A stretch of 64,000 nucleotides of DNA from Ornithinimicrobium flavum (GTDB taxonomy: Bacteria; Actinomycetota; Actinomycetes; Actinomycetales; Dermatophilaceae). Below are positions 34,675-43,587 of the stretch, piece by piece. The stretch spans positions 1,550,001 to 1,614,000 of the forward strand of contig NZ_CP038213.1 of assembly GCF_004526345.1 (NCBI RefSeq), given 5' to 3'. Under the pieces are notes generated by a model, which was given only the letters and a program-made list of their open reading frames with translations, had not been told where the DNA came from and searched no databases. Position 1 is the stretch's first letter; each line of letters begins with the position of its first letter. The translations under genes and the position numbers were made by a program.

Positions 34675-35490
34675 ATGGCGCTCCGGCCCCCCGTCCGCAC
34701 CACCCGTCCTCCCCGCGCGACCCGCCCGTCGCGGCCGCCCGGGGCCGGGCCGGCGCGGCTGGGCCTGCTGGCGGCGGTCGGCACCGGCGTGCTGACCGTC
34801 GTCACCTTCGGGCTGGCGCTCACGGCCCTGCCGGACCGGGTGCCCTATCCCTTCACCGACCCGGTCATCGCCCGGCAGTGGCCGGGGGACTACCTGTGGA
34901 TGTACCCCGCGATGGTCCTCCTGGTCGTCCTGGTCGCGCTCGTGGCGGCCCTGACCGAGGTCGCGCCCCCCGAGCGCCGGGTCCACGGCCGGCTGGCGTT
35001 CGCGCTGACCACGCTGGCCGCCGGGGTGCTCCTGGTCGACTACTACCTCCAGGTCACCGTCCTGCCGCTCAGCCTGGAGAAGGGCCAGCTCGACGGGTGG
35101 TCGATGCTCACGCAGTACAACCCCAACGGGGTCTTCCTCGCGCTGGAGGAGCTCGGCTACCTGCTCCTGTCGCTGGCGCTGCTCTGCCTGGTCCCCGTCC
35201 TGGCGGGTGCCTCCCGGGTCGAGCGTGCCCTGCGGGTGCTCCTCCTGGCCAGCACCGGTGCCGTCGTGCTGGCCCTCGTCGCGGTGTCGCTGCGTCTGGG
35301 CACCGACCGGGGCGACACCTTCGAGATCGCCATCATCTCGATCGTCTGGGTGACCCTTCTCGTGGCGAGCCCCCTGCTGGCCGTGCTCTTCCGGCGCCGG
35401 GCCCGCCTTCCGGGGCCGGAGGGAGCGCCCCGGGACGAGGACCCGCTCACCGTGCGCGGGCGGGACCGGCTGACTACCGTGGCCGGATGA
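34675..35490 (+). CDS. Membrane protein of unknown function
   Basis: 271 residues, basic N-terminus and about six membrane helices. GDYLWMYPAMVLLVVLVALVAAL, VLLVDYYLQVTVLPLSLEKG and YNPNGVFLALEELGYLLLSLALL are the clearest conserved-looking stretches. They resemble uncharacterised DUF4386-like proteins, but I would not assign a function. GGGAGAAGG precedes the ATG, and a perfect dyad lies at 34639-34653, so expression is probably repressor-controlled. Its stop overlaps the next start (ATGA). Confidence 0.7.
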   Translation: MALRPPVRTTRPPRATRPSRPPGAGPARLGLLAAVGTGVLTVVTFGLALTALPDRVPYPFTDPVIARQWPGDYLWMYPAMVLLVVLVALVAALTEVAPPERRVHGRLAFALTTLAAGVLLVDYYLQVTVLPLSLEKGQLDGWSMLTQYNPNGVFLALEELGYLLLSLALLCLVPVLAGASRVERALRVLLLASTGAVVLALVAVSLRLGTDRGDTFEIAIISIVWVTLLVASPLLAVLFRRRARLPGPEGAPRDEDPLTVRGRDRLTTVAG

Positions 35491-35726
35491 GCGAACATCA
35501 CGCAGAAGGGTCGGCCGCCGAGGTCGACGCCGCCCGCCAGGAGGCCGCCGAGCACGTCGTCGAGCGGGTAGAGAGCTGGGACGAGGGCGCCCGTCCCGAG
35601 ACCGTCAAGGACGACCTGCGCGAGGGTATGTCGCAGGCCGGCGTCGAGGTCGACGACGCCAACCTCGACCGCATGGCCGGCGAGATCCACGACCGGGGGA
35701 GCACCGAGACCCCCGAGGTGGGCTGA
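35487..35726 (+). CDS. Small acidic hypothetical protein
   Basis: 79 residues, acidic and helical in composition (AAEVDAARQEAAEHVVERVESW, DDLREGMSQAGVEVDDANLDRMAGEI). No family recognised. ATG overlaps the previous stop by four bases, so it is co-translated with the membrane protein and may share its dyad-controlled promoter. Confidence 0.65.
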   Translation: MSEHHAEGSAAEVDAARQEAAEHVVERVESWDEGARPETVKDDLREGMSQAGVEVDDANLDRMAGEIHDRGSTETPEVG

Positions 35727-35729
35727 GGC

Positions 35730-36479
35730 TCAGGCCCCGGCCGCCCCGGCCGCTGCCGTGGCCGGCGTGAACTCGACCGGCCCGACGACGCCCTCACGCT
35801 CGACGATGGCCCGCAGGATGCGGGCTGCGACGGCGTCCGGGTCGAGGCCGGTCCGCATCGCCGGGGCCCGGCCGGCCAGCGCACGACCGGCCAGGCCGGT
35901 CTCGGTGTGCGGCGGTCGGAGGTCGAGGACGTCGACCCCGTCGCGGCGCAGCTCACGGGCCAGCGACCCCGAGGCGGCGGCCAGGCCGGCCTTGCTCGCG
36001 CCGTAGGCGGCCATGCCGGGGAAGGCCTGCTCGGCCACCACCCCGGTGATCTGCGCGAGGAAGCCGGAGGAGGCCTGCAGCAGCGGGACCGTGCGCCGCA
36101 GCAGCCATAGCGGTCCGAGCAGGTTGGTCAGCATCAGCTGCTCGGCGACCTCGTCCGGCAGCTCGGCCAGCGGCCCGAAGGCCACCACGCCGGCCGCATT
36201 GACCAGGCCGTCCAGGCGTCCGTCGTAGTGCTCCTCGACGGTGGCGACGAGCCGGTCGCCCAGCGTCTCGTCGGTGAGGTCGCCCACGACGACCGAGCCG
36301 CCCCGGGCCAGGGGCCACAGGCGCTCCTGGTCCCGGCCGACGACGGTGACGACGGCGCCGGCGGCGTGCAGCTGCCCCACGAGTCGAGAGCCGAGCGCAC
36401 CGGTCGCACCGACGACGGCCACGTGGGCGCCGGTCAGGTCGCGGGGTCCTGGCCGCCGGGCCGCGCGCCCGCCCGTCAC
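35730..36479 (-). CDS. Short-chain dehydrogenase/reductase
   Basis: 249 residues. NAD(P) motif VVGATGALGSRLVGQL near residue 22, VNAAGVVAFG near 90 and the catalytic YGASK near 155 (YxxxK). Substrate is unknown. GTG at 36479 overlaps the stop of the FHA gene upstream, so the three minus-strand genes 37620-35730 form an operon. The link to an FHA protein gives no clear pathway. Confidence 0.88.
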   Translation of the reverse strand: MTGGRAARRPGPRDLTGAHVAVVGATGALGSRLVGQLHAAGAVVTVVGRDQERLWPLARGGSVVVGDLTDETLGDRLVATVEEHYDGRLDGLVNAAGVVAFGPLAELPDEVAEQLMLTNLLGPLWLLRRTVPLLQASSGFLAQITGVVAEQAFPGMAAYGASKAGLAAASGSLARELRRDGVDVLDLRPPHTETGLAGRALAGRAPAMRTGLDPDAVAARILRAIVEREGVVGPVEFTPATAAAGAAGA

Positions 36480-37354
36480 GGGAGGTACCTCGGGAGGGGC
36501 TGCGGCCGCTGCCGGGAGAACTCCCCGCCCTCGCGCCCGCCGTACGGCCGGCCGTGGTCGGCGTACTCCTCGCGGACGTAGACGAAGGACCGGCCGCCGA
36601 CCGAGACGGTCTGGCCGGTGCGCAGCGGGACCGGGCGGTCGACCGGCCTGCCGCCCACGGTGGTGGTGGCGTCAGGGACGGGCACCACCTGGTACTCGTC
36701 CCTGGCCGGGTCGCGCTCCACACGGAGCTCGCCGGGCTGCAGGCCCGGGAGCCGCAGGTCGTCGGTGGGGGCGCCGCCCACCGACGTCGCACCGCGACGC
36801 AGGTGCAGGACCTGGCGCTCGCCCCCCTGCTCCGGGGGCGTGAGGTAGTAGACCAGCCGGGGGTCGCCGCCGCCCAGCGGGTCGTGGGTGGTGCGAACCC
36901 GACGTCGGCGCGGAGGGGTGAGCGTGGGGGTGAGCGGCCAGGGCGTGGCCGGGGGGAGCAGCCCGGACAGGGCCGGTGCACCCCCGTCGCCGCGGGCCCG
37001 GAGCATCCGCAGCACCCCGCGCCGGTCGTGCACGGTGATGTGGGGGGAGCCGGTGAGGGTGCGCTCGCCGAGCCGCTGACGGACCCGGCCGAGGGAGAAC
37101 AGCCGACCCCGCTCCGTCGCCACGACCACCGTCAGGCCCTCGTCCGCGAGGAGCTGGGCGACGTCCCGCACCGGGTCCGCGGCCTGCCGGACACCGAGCC
37201 CGACCGGCAACCGGTCCAGGCCGTCGAGGACGAGCGTGAGCGTCGAGCCGGTGCCGGTGAGGTGGGCGGCCAGGCGTCGGCCCGGGTCGTCGTCGGCGAC
37301 GCCGGTGCCGACCTCCAGGCGGAGGTCGGCGTCCAGGTGCAGGGTCGCGGTCAT
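36476..37354 (-). CDS. FHA-domain protein
   Basis: 292 residues. The N-terminal 130 residues (ATLHLDADLRLEVGTGVADDDPG, VLDGLDRLPVGLGVRQAADP) look like an actinobacterial Asp/Leu-rich domain I cannot name. The C-terminal 120 residues form an FHA-type fold (LRRGATSVGGAPTDDLRLPG, TTTVGGRPVDRPVPLRTGQTVSVGGRSFVYV), normally a reader of phosphothreonine peptides made by Ser/Thr kinases. The usual SxxH motif is weak, so binding may be altered. Coupled by GTGA to the SDR gene and six bases after a small gene. Confidence 0.72.
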   Translation of the reverse strand: MTATLHLDADLRLEVGTGVADDDPGRRLAAHLTGTGSTLTLVLDGLDRLPVGLGVRQAADPVRDVAQLLADEGLTVVVATERGRLFSLGRVRQRLGERTLTGSPHITVHDRRGVLRMLRARGDGGAPALSGLLPPATPWPLTPTLTPPRRRRVRTTHDPLGGGDPRLVYYLTPPEQGGERQVLHLRRGATSVGGAPTDDLRLPGLQPGELRVERDPARDEYQVVPVPDATTTVGGRPVDRPVPLRTGQTVSVGGRSFVYVREEYADHGRPYGGREGGEFSRQRPQPLPRYLP

Positions 37355-37359
37355 GACGC

Positions 37360-37620
37360 TCAGGCCCGGGGCTCGGCGGGGTGCTGCTCGTCCTCGGTCG
37401 TGATGCGCAGGGTGCCGTTGAGCATCCAGGTCGCCCGTGGCGCGTCGGCCCCGGTGTCCCGGGGCACCTCGACCGCGAGGTCGACGAAGCTGTAGTTGAT
37501 GGCCGCGCCCTGGCCGGTGAGGTAGGACCACATCTCCTTGGCCAGGTCGGTCCAGGTGGCGTCCCGGCCCTGGGTGTCCTGCAGGGTGCCGTGGGTGGTG
37601 GGGGCGAGCTGGTCGGTCAT
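37360..37620 (-). CDS. Small hypothetical protein in the FHA operon
   Basis: 86 residues with WTDLAKEMWSYLTGQGAAINYSFVDLAVEVPRD and ATWMLNGTLRITTED. It looks like a compact alpha/beta protein and is probably a partner of the FHA protein encoded five bases downstream. GGAGAG precedes ATG 37620. An upstream dyad at 37639-37655 suggests regulated expression. No family recognised. Confidence 0.65.
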   Translation of the reverse strand: MTDQLAPTTHGTLQDTQGRDATWTDLAKEMWSYLTGQGAAINYSFVDLAVEVPRDTGADAPRATWMLNGTLRITTEDEQHPAEPRA

Positions 37621-37638
37621 GATCTCTCCTGTGCTGGG

Positions 37639-37655
37639 TGGACAACGTTTGTCCA
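37639..37655. promoter_or_regulatory. Dyad operator upstream of the FHA operon
   Basis: TGGACAA-CGT-TTGTCCA is a perfect 7-bp inverted repeat 19 bases before the start at 37620, with an extra half site TGTCCA at 37661-37666. Regulator not identified. Confidence 0.5.
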
Positions 37656-37774
37656 AGGTCTGTCCAGACTAGGGCCAGACGCGTCCGGGCGCAAGGGATG
37701 AGCCGTGCCCGGAGGTGGGTGCCCGGTGGGCACGGGTCGCCCAGCCGGGCGCCGGTCCATCTACGCTCTCCGGT

Positions 37775-38386
37775 ATGCCGTCAGCCGGGTCGCCCTCCCC
37801 GCCCGGCCTGGGTGCACCGCGGCGCCGGGCGCACGCCCTGGAGCTCGTCCTCGACGAGGCCGGCGACCTCGACGTGCGGCAGCGGTGGGCCCGTCTCGAG
37901 GACGCCGGTGTGCCCTCCCTCGCGCGGCACGCAGGGGTGACCCACCGCCCGCACGTGACGCTGCTGAGCGGGCCGCGGCCGTCCGGGGAGGTGCTGGACA
38001 TGGCCGGGGAGGGCGTCGCGCAGCGGCTGCCGGTCTCGCTGGACGTGGCCGGCCTGGGGCTCCTCGGGGCACCAGGGCGCTCGACCCTGGCGGAGCTGGT
38101 GGGCGCACCGGGCTGGCTGCGCGCCGCGCAGGAGGAGCTGCTGGGCCTGTGGCCGGGCGCCGACCCGCGCCCCTGGGTGCCGCACCTCACGCTCGCCCGG
38201 CGCCTGCCGCCCGCGTCTGTCGCCGTGGCGCTGGAGGCGCTGGAGGCGCTGGAGGCGCTGCACGACTCCACCCCGCCCGGCCCCACCCAACGCCGGCTGG
38301 TGGGTCTGCGCTGGTGGGACCCGGACCAGGGGCTGGTCGTCCCCCTCGGGCCGGCGCCCGGCGCTCAGTCGGCCAGCAGCCAGTAG
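37775..38386 (+). CDS. 2H phosphoesterase (2'-5' RNA ligase family)
   Basis: 203 residues with the two HxT motifs of the 2H superfamily, HRPHVTLL near residue 56 and WVPHLTLA near 132. Members cleave or join 2'-5' or cyclic phosphodiester bonds in RNA or nucleotides. A short in-frame DNA repeat (CTGGAGGCG three times, near 38228-38258) encodes LEALEALEAL. ATG 37775 is chosen over 37715 because it begins just before the conserved fold. Its end overlaps the convergent gene by 22 bases. Confidence 0.8.
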   Translation: MPSAGSPSPPGLGAPRRRAHALELVLDEAGDLDVRQRWARLEDAGVPSLARHAGVTHRPHVTLLSGPRPSGEVLDMAGEGVAQRLPVSLDVAGLGLLGAPGRSTLAELVGAPGWLRAAQEELLGLWPGADPRPWVPHLTLARRLPPASVAVALEALEALEALHDSTPPGPTQRRLVGLRWWDPDQGLVVPLGPAPGAQSASSQ

Positions 38387-38823
38387 AGGTCGGTGCGCAG
38401 CGTCGCGGGGTCGGTCGTGGGTGTCGGCTCCGTGACGTAGACCTCCCACAGGTCGGGCCCGGGGGTGTGCCCCTGCGCGCCGATCCACTCCCCGAGACGC
38501 CCCCAGGCGGCACCCAGGTCGTCATAGGGCCCCAGGTGCGTGGCGAAGGCGGCCCGTCCGGCCGGGAGCTCGGCGGCGAGGACCTCCCCCTCACCCGCCA
38601 CCGGTGCGGGGACGGTGAAGCCCACCTCCAGGGTCAGGGTGTCCGACGGTGGGCTGAGGTAGTGACCGAAGGCCTCCGCGGGCTGGACGCCCTGGCGGGC
38701 CAGGACCTCGGCGACGAGGGTGAAGGACCGGTCGTAGAAGGTCCGGACCTGGTCCATCGGCACGGTGCCCCGGACGACCGCGCTGGGTCGTGCCTGGCAG
38801 CTGATGATCTCGGGCGTCTCCAT
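38365..38823 (-). CDS. GyrI-like small-molecule-binding protein
   Basis: 152 residues of the GyrI/AraC effector-binding fold: EIISCQARPSAVVRGTVPMDQV, FGHYLSPPSDTLTLEVGFTVP and AAFATHLGPYDDLGAAWGRLGEWI follow the SHS2-type pattern of the family, including the final ligand Glu in DLWEVYVTEP. Stand-alone members bind or hydrolyse small toxic cyclic or cationic compounds. GAGGGG precedes the ATG. No DNA-binding domain. Confidence 0.78.
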   Translation of the reverse strand: METPEIISCQARPSAVVRGTVPMDQVRTFYDRSFTLVAEVLARQGVQPAEAFGHYLSPPSDTLTLEVGFTVPAPVAGEGEVLAAELPAGRAAFATHLGPYDDLGAAWGRLGEWIGAQGHTPGPDLWEVYVTEPTPTTDPATLRTDLYWLLAD

Positions 38824-38887
38824 ACCCCTCGAGTCTGGCACGGGGAGGGGATGAGCACACCCCCGCGGCCGGGCCTAGGTTGGGGGC

Positions 38888-39671
38888 ATGAGGCACGCCG
38901 TGAGCATCCCGCCCTTCACCGACGCGGGTCGGGTGGTCGACTGGGCCCGCGAGGCGGAGGCGACGCTGGGACGGGGTCTTCCTGTGGGACCACGTCCAAT
39001 GGCGCCCCGGGGCGGCCCCCCACGACCCCTGGGTGCTGCTCGGGGCCGTCGCGCAGGTCACGCGCTCGGTCCGGCTGGGCACGCTGGTCACCCCGCTGTC
39101 CCGGCGCCGGCCGCACGTCGTCGCCAAGCAGCTGACCACCCTGGACCACCTGAGCGGGGGGCGGGCGGTCCTGGGCGTCGGCCTGGGCGAGCCCGTCGAC
39201 CGGGACTTCGCCGACCTGGGGGAGGAGACCGACCGCAGGGTGCGCGCCTCGATGCTCGACGAGGCGCTGACCGTGATCGACGGGCTCCTGCGGGGCCCCG
39301 TCGACGTCCGCGGCGAGCACTACTCCGTCCGGGCCGACGTCCGGCCCCGACCGGTCCAGCGGCCCCGACCTCCGATCTGGGTGGCTGGTGTGGTGCCGAA
39401 CCGCCGGCCCCTGGCCCGGGCCCGCCGGTGGGACGGTGTCGTGCCGATCGGGCAGGAGGCCGAGCTCACGCCGCAGGAGCTCGCCGACCACCTCGCGATC
39501 GACGGCGGGTCCGCCCCGGAGGGCTGGGACGTGGTGGTCCACACCCGGCCCGGCGTCCCGGCCGCGGAGTATGCCGACGCCGGTGCCACGTGGTCGGTCC
39601 GCTCGACCTTCCCGGTCCGGGCGGGCTGGGAGGACGAGATCGACGACCTGGTCCGCCGGGGACCGGGCTGA
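38888..39671 (+). pseudogene. LLM-class (F420-type) oxidoreductase, frameshifted
   Basis: MRHAVSIPPFTDAGRVVDWAREAEAT continues, after a one-base correction near 38966, as GWDGVFLWDHVQWRPGAAPHDPW, giving about 260 residues of the luciferase-like fold. LGTLVTPLSRRRPHVVAKQLTTLDHLSGGRAVLGVGLG is the typical F420/FMN-binding region. Such enzymes transfer hydride from F420H2 or FMNH2 to varied substrates. The C-terminal half is clean. Single gene; probable read error. Confidence 0.78.
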
Positions 39672-39716
39672 CCGTTCCAGCGCGAGCCGCGGGCCGGGGC
39701 GGCCTACCGTGTCCCC

Positions 39717-39947
39717 ATGAGCCAGACGCACCGCGACGACGACCACGGCAGCCACGACGACCACGACGACCAGGGCGCCGCGCTGTCCGAGGGCGGGTCC
39801 GGAGCCCTCAACGCCGACACCTCCCAGGGCGGTGCCGACAGCGTGCCCGACACCCCCGACGTCAACACCGCCGTCAGCGACGCCGTCGACATCAACGAGC
39901 CCGGCCAGGAGGGAGCGTCGGCGAGCGACGACTCCCAGCCCGACTGA
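39717..39947 (+). CDS. Small acidic disordered protein
   Basis: 76 residues rich in Asp, Ser, Gly and Gln with a His/Asp N-terminus (HRDDDHGSHDDHDD), no predicted fold. Codon third positions are strongly G/C, supporting expression. Function unknown; His/Asp clusters could bind metal, but that is speculation. Confidence 0.55.
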   Translation: MSQTHRDDDHGSHDDHDDQGAALSEGGSGALNADTSQGGADSVPDTPDVNTAVSDAVDINEPGQEGASASDDSQPD

Positions 39948-39954
39948 CCCGGCG

Positions 39955-40812
39955 TCACCCCCGCCGCCCCGGCGTGGCCGGGAGCGGCTCCTCGAGCAGC
40001 TCCGCCAGGCGCATCGCGTCGTGCGGGGCGTTGACCTTGACGTCGTTGTCGAAGTAGACGTAGACGTCGGCCTCCTGCCGCCAGCGCCGGATGCGGTCGG
40101 CCCAGTCGCGCAGGGCCGCCTCGCCGTACCCGCTCACATAGAGCTCGGTGTCGCCGTGGAGGCGGACGTAGGCGACCGGGCTGGTGATCGCGTCGTAGTA
40201 CGGCCACAGGCCGGCCGCGTCGGCGATGACGATCCCCACGCCGTGGTGGCGCAGCAGCGCCAGCAGCTCGGGGTTGTCGGCGAACGTGGGGTGGCGCACC
40301 TCCAGCACGTGGTGCAGCGGGCGGTCGGGCTCGACGACGTCGAGGTATGCAGGCTCCCGCAGCCGGTCGTCGTGGCCGGCGGCCACCGCGGCGGCCTGCC
40401 CGTGGGTGCGGGGGAGCCGGGGCAGGAAGTCCTCGAGCTGGGCGCGGTCGTAGCGGTGGCGGGGGGCCAGCTGCCACAGGACGGGGCCGAGCTTGGGGCC
40501 CAGGGCGAGCACCCCTGAGGCGAGGAAGTTCGCGAGCGCCACCTCGACGTTGCGCAGCTTGAGCATGTGGGTGATGAAGCGGGTGCCCTTGACGGAGAAG
40601 ACGAAGTCGTCCGGGGTCGCGGCCGACCACGCCCGGTAGCTGCTGGGGCGCTGCAGCGAGTAGAACGAGCCGTTGATCTCGACCGAGTCCAGGCGCTGGG
40701 CGGCATACTCCAGCTCCTGGCGCTGGGGGAGCCCCGGCGGGTAGAACACACCGCGCCACGGGGCGTAGCGCCAGCCGGAGATCCCGACGCGCACGGGACG
40801 GGGGTCGGTCAT
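39955..40812 (-). CDS. DUF72-family protein
   Basis: 285 residues of the DUF72 (YecE-like) TIM-barrel family. Matching stretches include VGISGWRYAPWRGVFYPPGLPQRQELEYAAQRLDSVEINGSFYSLQ at the N-terminus, FSVKGTRFITHMLKL, LEVRHPTF and YVYFDNDVKVNAPHDAMRLAELL at the C-terminus. Biochemical function is not established. ATG 40812. It faces the small acidic gene across seven bases. Confidence 0.9.
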   Translation of the reverse strand: MTDPRPVRVGISGWRYAPWRGVFYPPGLPQRQELEYAAQRLDSVEINGSFYSLQRPSSYRAWSAATPDDFVFSVKGTRFITHMLKLRNVEVALANFLASGVLALGPKLGPVLWQLAPRHRYDRAQLEDFLPRLPRTHGQAAAVAAGHDDRLREPAYLDVVEPDRPLHHVLEVRHPTFADNPELLALLRHHGVGIVIADAAGLWPYYDAITSPVAYVRLHGDTELYVSGYGEAALRDWADRIRRWRQEADVYVYFDNDVKVNAPHDAMRLAELLEEPLPATPGRRG

Positions 40813-40946
40813 GCGACCAGTCACGCACAGCCGGGCGGGCGCTGCCACGCGAACGGACGGTGGCGGGGGGACGGAGGGCACGCGGACGGAGAGGGGTTGG
40901 TCGTCGCCGCATGACGGGAGGGGAGGGTGCGGGTCAGACTGGGGCG

Positions 40947-41408
40947 ATGGCGCCCACCCTGATCCTGCTGCGGCACGGCAAGTCCGACTGGTCCCGGCAC
41001 GTCCCGGACCGGGCACGGCCGCTCACCGACCGCGGCCGTCGGCAGGCGGCGGAGGCGGGCGTCTGGCTGGCGGCCCACGCGGGGCCGATCGACCTGGCCC
41101 TTGTGTCACCGGCCCGTCGCGCCTGCGACACCTGGGCGCTGGCCCGGGCCGAGCTCGACCCGGCCCCGCCGACCCGGACCGAGGAGGCGGTCTACACCTT
41201 CGACGGGGAGGAGCTGCTCGCGGTGGTCCGCGGCCTGGGGGAGGAGCGGTGCGTCGTGCTGGTCGGCCACAACCCCGCGTGCGAGCAGCTGCTGACCAGT
41301 CTCACCGGTGAGCTGCGGAAGATGAGGACCTCGACGCTGGCGGTGGTGGAGCTGGACAGCTGGGACTCCTCCGGCCGGCTCGTCGCCCACGGTCGCCCCC
41401 CGGGCTGA
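40947..41408 (+). CDS. SixA-type histidine phosphatase
   Basis: 153 residues of the phosphoglycerate-mutase-like superfamily. Catalytic LRHGKSDW at residue 8, SPARRACDTW near 55 and the second catalytic His in VLVGHNPACE near 108. The small size fits the SixA group, which removes phosphate from phosphohistidine in signalling proteins; the substrate here is unknown. No operon partner. Confidence 0.88.
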   Translation: MAPTLILLRHGKSDWSRHVPDRARPLTDRGRRQAAEAGVWLAAHAGPIDLALVSPARRACDTWALARAELDPAPPTRTEEAVYTFDGEELLAVVRGLGEERCVVLVGHNPACEQLLTSLTGELRKMRTSTLAVVELDSWDSSGRLVAHGRPPG

Positions 41409-41420
41409 CCGAACCATCCC

Positions 41421-42419
41421 TCAAAGCTCGATGACGAGCTTGCCGTCGTTCGCGCCCGAGTAGAGCATGGCGATCGACCCGGGGGCGGCCTCGATCCCGG
41501 TCAGCGTGTGCTCCCGGTGCACGAGGTCACCGGACCGGATGAGGTCCGCGAGCGCGGCGACGGCGTCCGGGAGGGCGTCGAGGTGGTCGAAGGCGAGGAA
41601 CCCCTCGATCCGGGCCCGCTGGGTGAGGATGACGCGCTCCATCCGCGGCCCCTGCGGCCAGGGGTCCCACGAGCTGTAGGCGGCAGTGCCGCACACCATC
41701 ATCGAGGCGAAGGGGTTGAGGCGTGCGACGACGGCGTCGGTGATCGGCCCCGAAGTGTTGTCGAAGTAGTGGTCGACCCCGTCCGGGGTGGCGGCGGCCA
41801 GGTCCGCCAGGAAGGTCGACGACCGGTAGTCGACCCCGGCGTCGAAGCCGAACTCCTCCACGCAGCGGGCGGCCTTCTCCGGACCGCCCGCGATCCCGAC
41901 GGTGCGGCACCCCATCGAGGCCGCGAGCTGGCCGGCCACCGAGCCCACCGCACCGGCGGCGCTCGACACGACCACGGTCGACCCCGGGCGCGGACGCAGC
42001 ACGGAGGTCACCCCCGCCCAGGCCGTCAGGCCCGTGAGTCCCAGCACGCCGACCGACAGCGAGCGCGGCAGGTCGGTCTCGGTGACGCGGCGCCAGATCG
42101 CGTCCGCCCCGACGACGGCCAGCTCCTGCCAGCCCAGCATCCCCATGACGACGTCGCCCTCGGCATACCCGGGGTGCCGGGACTCGACCACGTCGCCGAC
42201 GGAGAACGAGCGCATGACCTCCCCCAGGCCGACCGGCCGGGAGTAGTTGGCGGCCGCGTTGACCCAGCCCCGCATCGCCGGGTCGACCGACACGTGCGTG
42301 ACGCGGACCCGGACCTGGCCGTCCTGCAGCGGAGGGCTCGTGGCCTCCTGGACGGTGAAGTGCTCCGGGCCGGGGATGCCGGCGGGGCGGGTGCTCAGGA
42401 CGACTTCACGGTGGGCCAT
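41421..42419 (-). CDS. NADP-dependent MDR oxidoreductase (leukotriene B4 dehydrogenase-like)
   Basis: 332 residues of the zinc-free medium-chain dehydrogenase/reductase group (PTGR/CurA/YfmJ type): VSVDPAMRGWVN near residue 45, the Rossmann motif VVVSSAAGAVGSVAGQLA near 145 and YFDNTSGPITDAV near 220. Members reduce the double bond of alpha,beta-unsaturated carbonyl compounds with NADPH. ATG 42419. Divergent from the C45 peptidase gene by 76 bases. Confidence 0.9.
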   Translation of the reverse strand: MAHREVVLSTRPAGIPGPEHFTVQEATSPPLQDGQVRVRVTHVSVDPAMRGWVNAAANYSRPVGLGEVMRSFSVGDVVESRHPGYAEGDVVMGMLGWQELAVVGADAIWRRVTETDLPRSLSVGVLGLTGLTAWAGVTSVLRPRPGSTVVVSSAAGAVGSVAGQLAASMGCRTVGIAGGPEKAARCVEEFGFDAGVDYRSSTFLADLAAATPDGVDHYFDNTSGPITDAVVARLNPFASMMVCGTAAYSSWDPWPQGPRMERVILTQRARIEGFLAFDHLDALPDAVAALADLIRSGDLVHREHTLTGIEAAPGSIAMLYSGANDGKLVIEL

Positions 42420-42495
42420 GGGGGGGACCGTACCCCGGGACCGCACCGCACGCCCGTCCCTAGGATGGGTCCACACCCGCCCCAGGAGACCCCCG

Positions 42496-43587
42496 ATGAG
42501 CACCCTGCCCCACCTCACCCGCGTCGAGGCGGTCCGGCTGTCCGCCCCCACCCGTGCCGAGCGGGGCCGCGCCCGCGGCCGCCGGCTCGCCGGCCGCATC
42601 ACGGCCACGGCGCGGGGGTATGCCGACCTGTTCGCCGGCCTCGGCATCCCCGCCGTCGACCAGCGCGAGGCTGCCGCCGCGTCCCTGGAGGCCGTCCGGT
42701 CCTGGCACCCGCCGCTGTCCGAGGAGCTGGCCGGGATCGCCGCCGGCGCCGACCTCGACCTGGTGGACCTGGGCCGGGTCCTGGCCCGCACCGAGATCCT
42801 CACCCTGGCGCCGGAGGCGATCAGCGAGTGCTCGACGATCGCCCACCAGCGGCCGGGGGCCACCGTCTCGGTGCAGACGTGGGACTGGTACGCCCGGTTC
42901 ACCGGCAGCTGGCACCTGCAGCGGGTGGACCCGTTGCCGGGGGAGCTGGCCCACGCCGGCCTCACCGAGTGCGGGATGCCGGGCAAGATCGGGCTCAACG
43001 CGGCCGGCGTCGCCGTCCACCTCAACATCCTGCGCAACGACGCGGACGACGCCGGCGGGGTCCCGGTGCACGCCGTGCTGGCGCGGGTGCTGGCCGAGGC
43101 CACCTCGCTCGACGAGGCGGTCGCGATGATCGACCAGGCGCCCACGTCGTCCTCCTCGGTCATCACCGTCACCACCGCCGACCGGGTGGTCATGGTCGAG
43201 ATCGCGCCCGGCGGCACCAGCGTCCTGGGGACGGAGGGGGGCTGGCTGCTGCACACGAACCACTTCCTGGCGCTGGACCGGCAGGACGGCGCGCGGCTCA
43301 CCCACGCGGCGTCCACCACGCACGCCCGGATGGCCGCCATCGAGGCGAGCACCGCGGGGGCGGCCGCGCCGCGTGGGGCGGCGGACCTCATACCCCTGCT
43401 CTGCTCGCCGCTGGAGGACCGCACCGTCGCCCTCCTGCCCGACGAGACCCGCCCCGAGGCCGAGCGCAACGCGACGCTCGCGACGATCCTCATGGACCCG
43501 GCGCGCCGCACCATCCGGCTCAGCCCGGGCGTGCCGCAGCACGCGGACGAGATGTCCGTCACCTACCGCGTCCGGGAGGAGGCGTGA
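42496..43587 (+). CDS. C45-family peptidase / acyltransferase-like Ntn hydrolase
   Basis: 363 residues related to isopenicillin-N N-acyltransferase and C45 autoproteolytic hydrolases. The expected nucleophile Cys that becomes N-terminal after self-cleavage is in SECSTIAHQRPGATVSVQTWDWY near residue 113. Further family segments are ECGMPGKIGLNAAGVAVHLN and GWLLHTNHFLA. These enzymes hydrolyse or transfer amides. GGAGA precedes ATG 42496. Its stop overlaps the amidase start (GTGA), so two amide-acting enzymes are co-transcribed, suggesting a shared amide substrate. Confidence 0.83.
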   Translation: MSTLPHLTRVEAVRLSAPTRAERGRARGRRLAGRITATARGYADLFAGLGIPAVDQREAAAASLEAVRSWHPPLSEELAGIAAGADLDLVDLGRVLARTEILTLAPEAISECSTIAHQRPGATVSVQTWDWYARFTGSWHLQRVDPLPGELAHAGLTECGMPGKIGLNAAGVAVHLNILRNDADDAGGVPVHAVLARVLAEATSLDEAVAMIDQAPTSSSSVITVTTADRVVMVEIAPGGTSVLGTEGGWLLHTNHFLALDRQDGARLTHAASTTHARMAAIEASTAGAAAPRGAADLIPLLCSPLEDRTVALLPDETRPEAERNATLATILMDPARRTIRLSPGVPQHADEMSVTYRVREEA

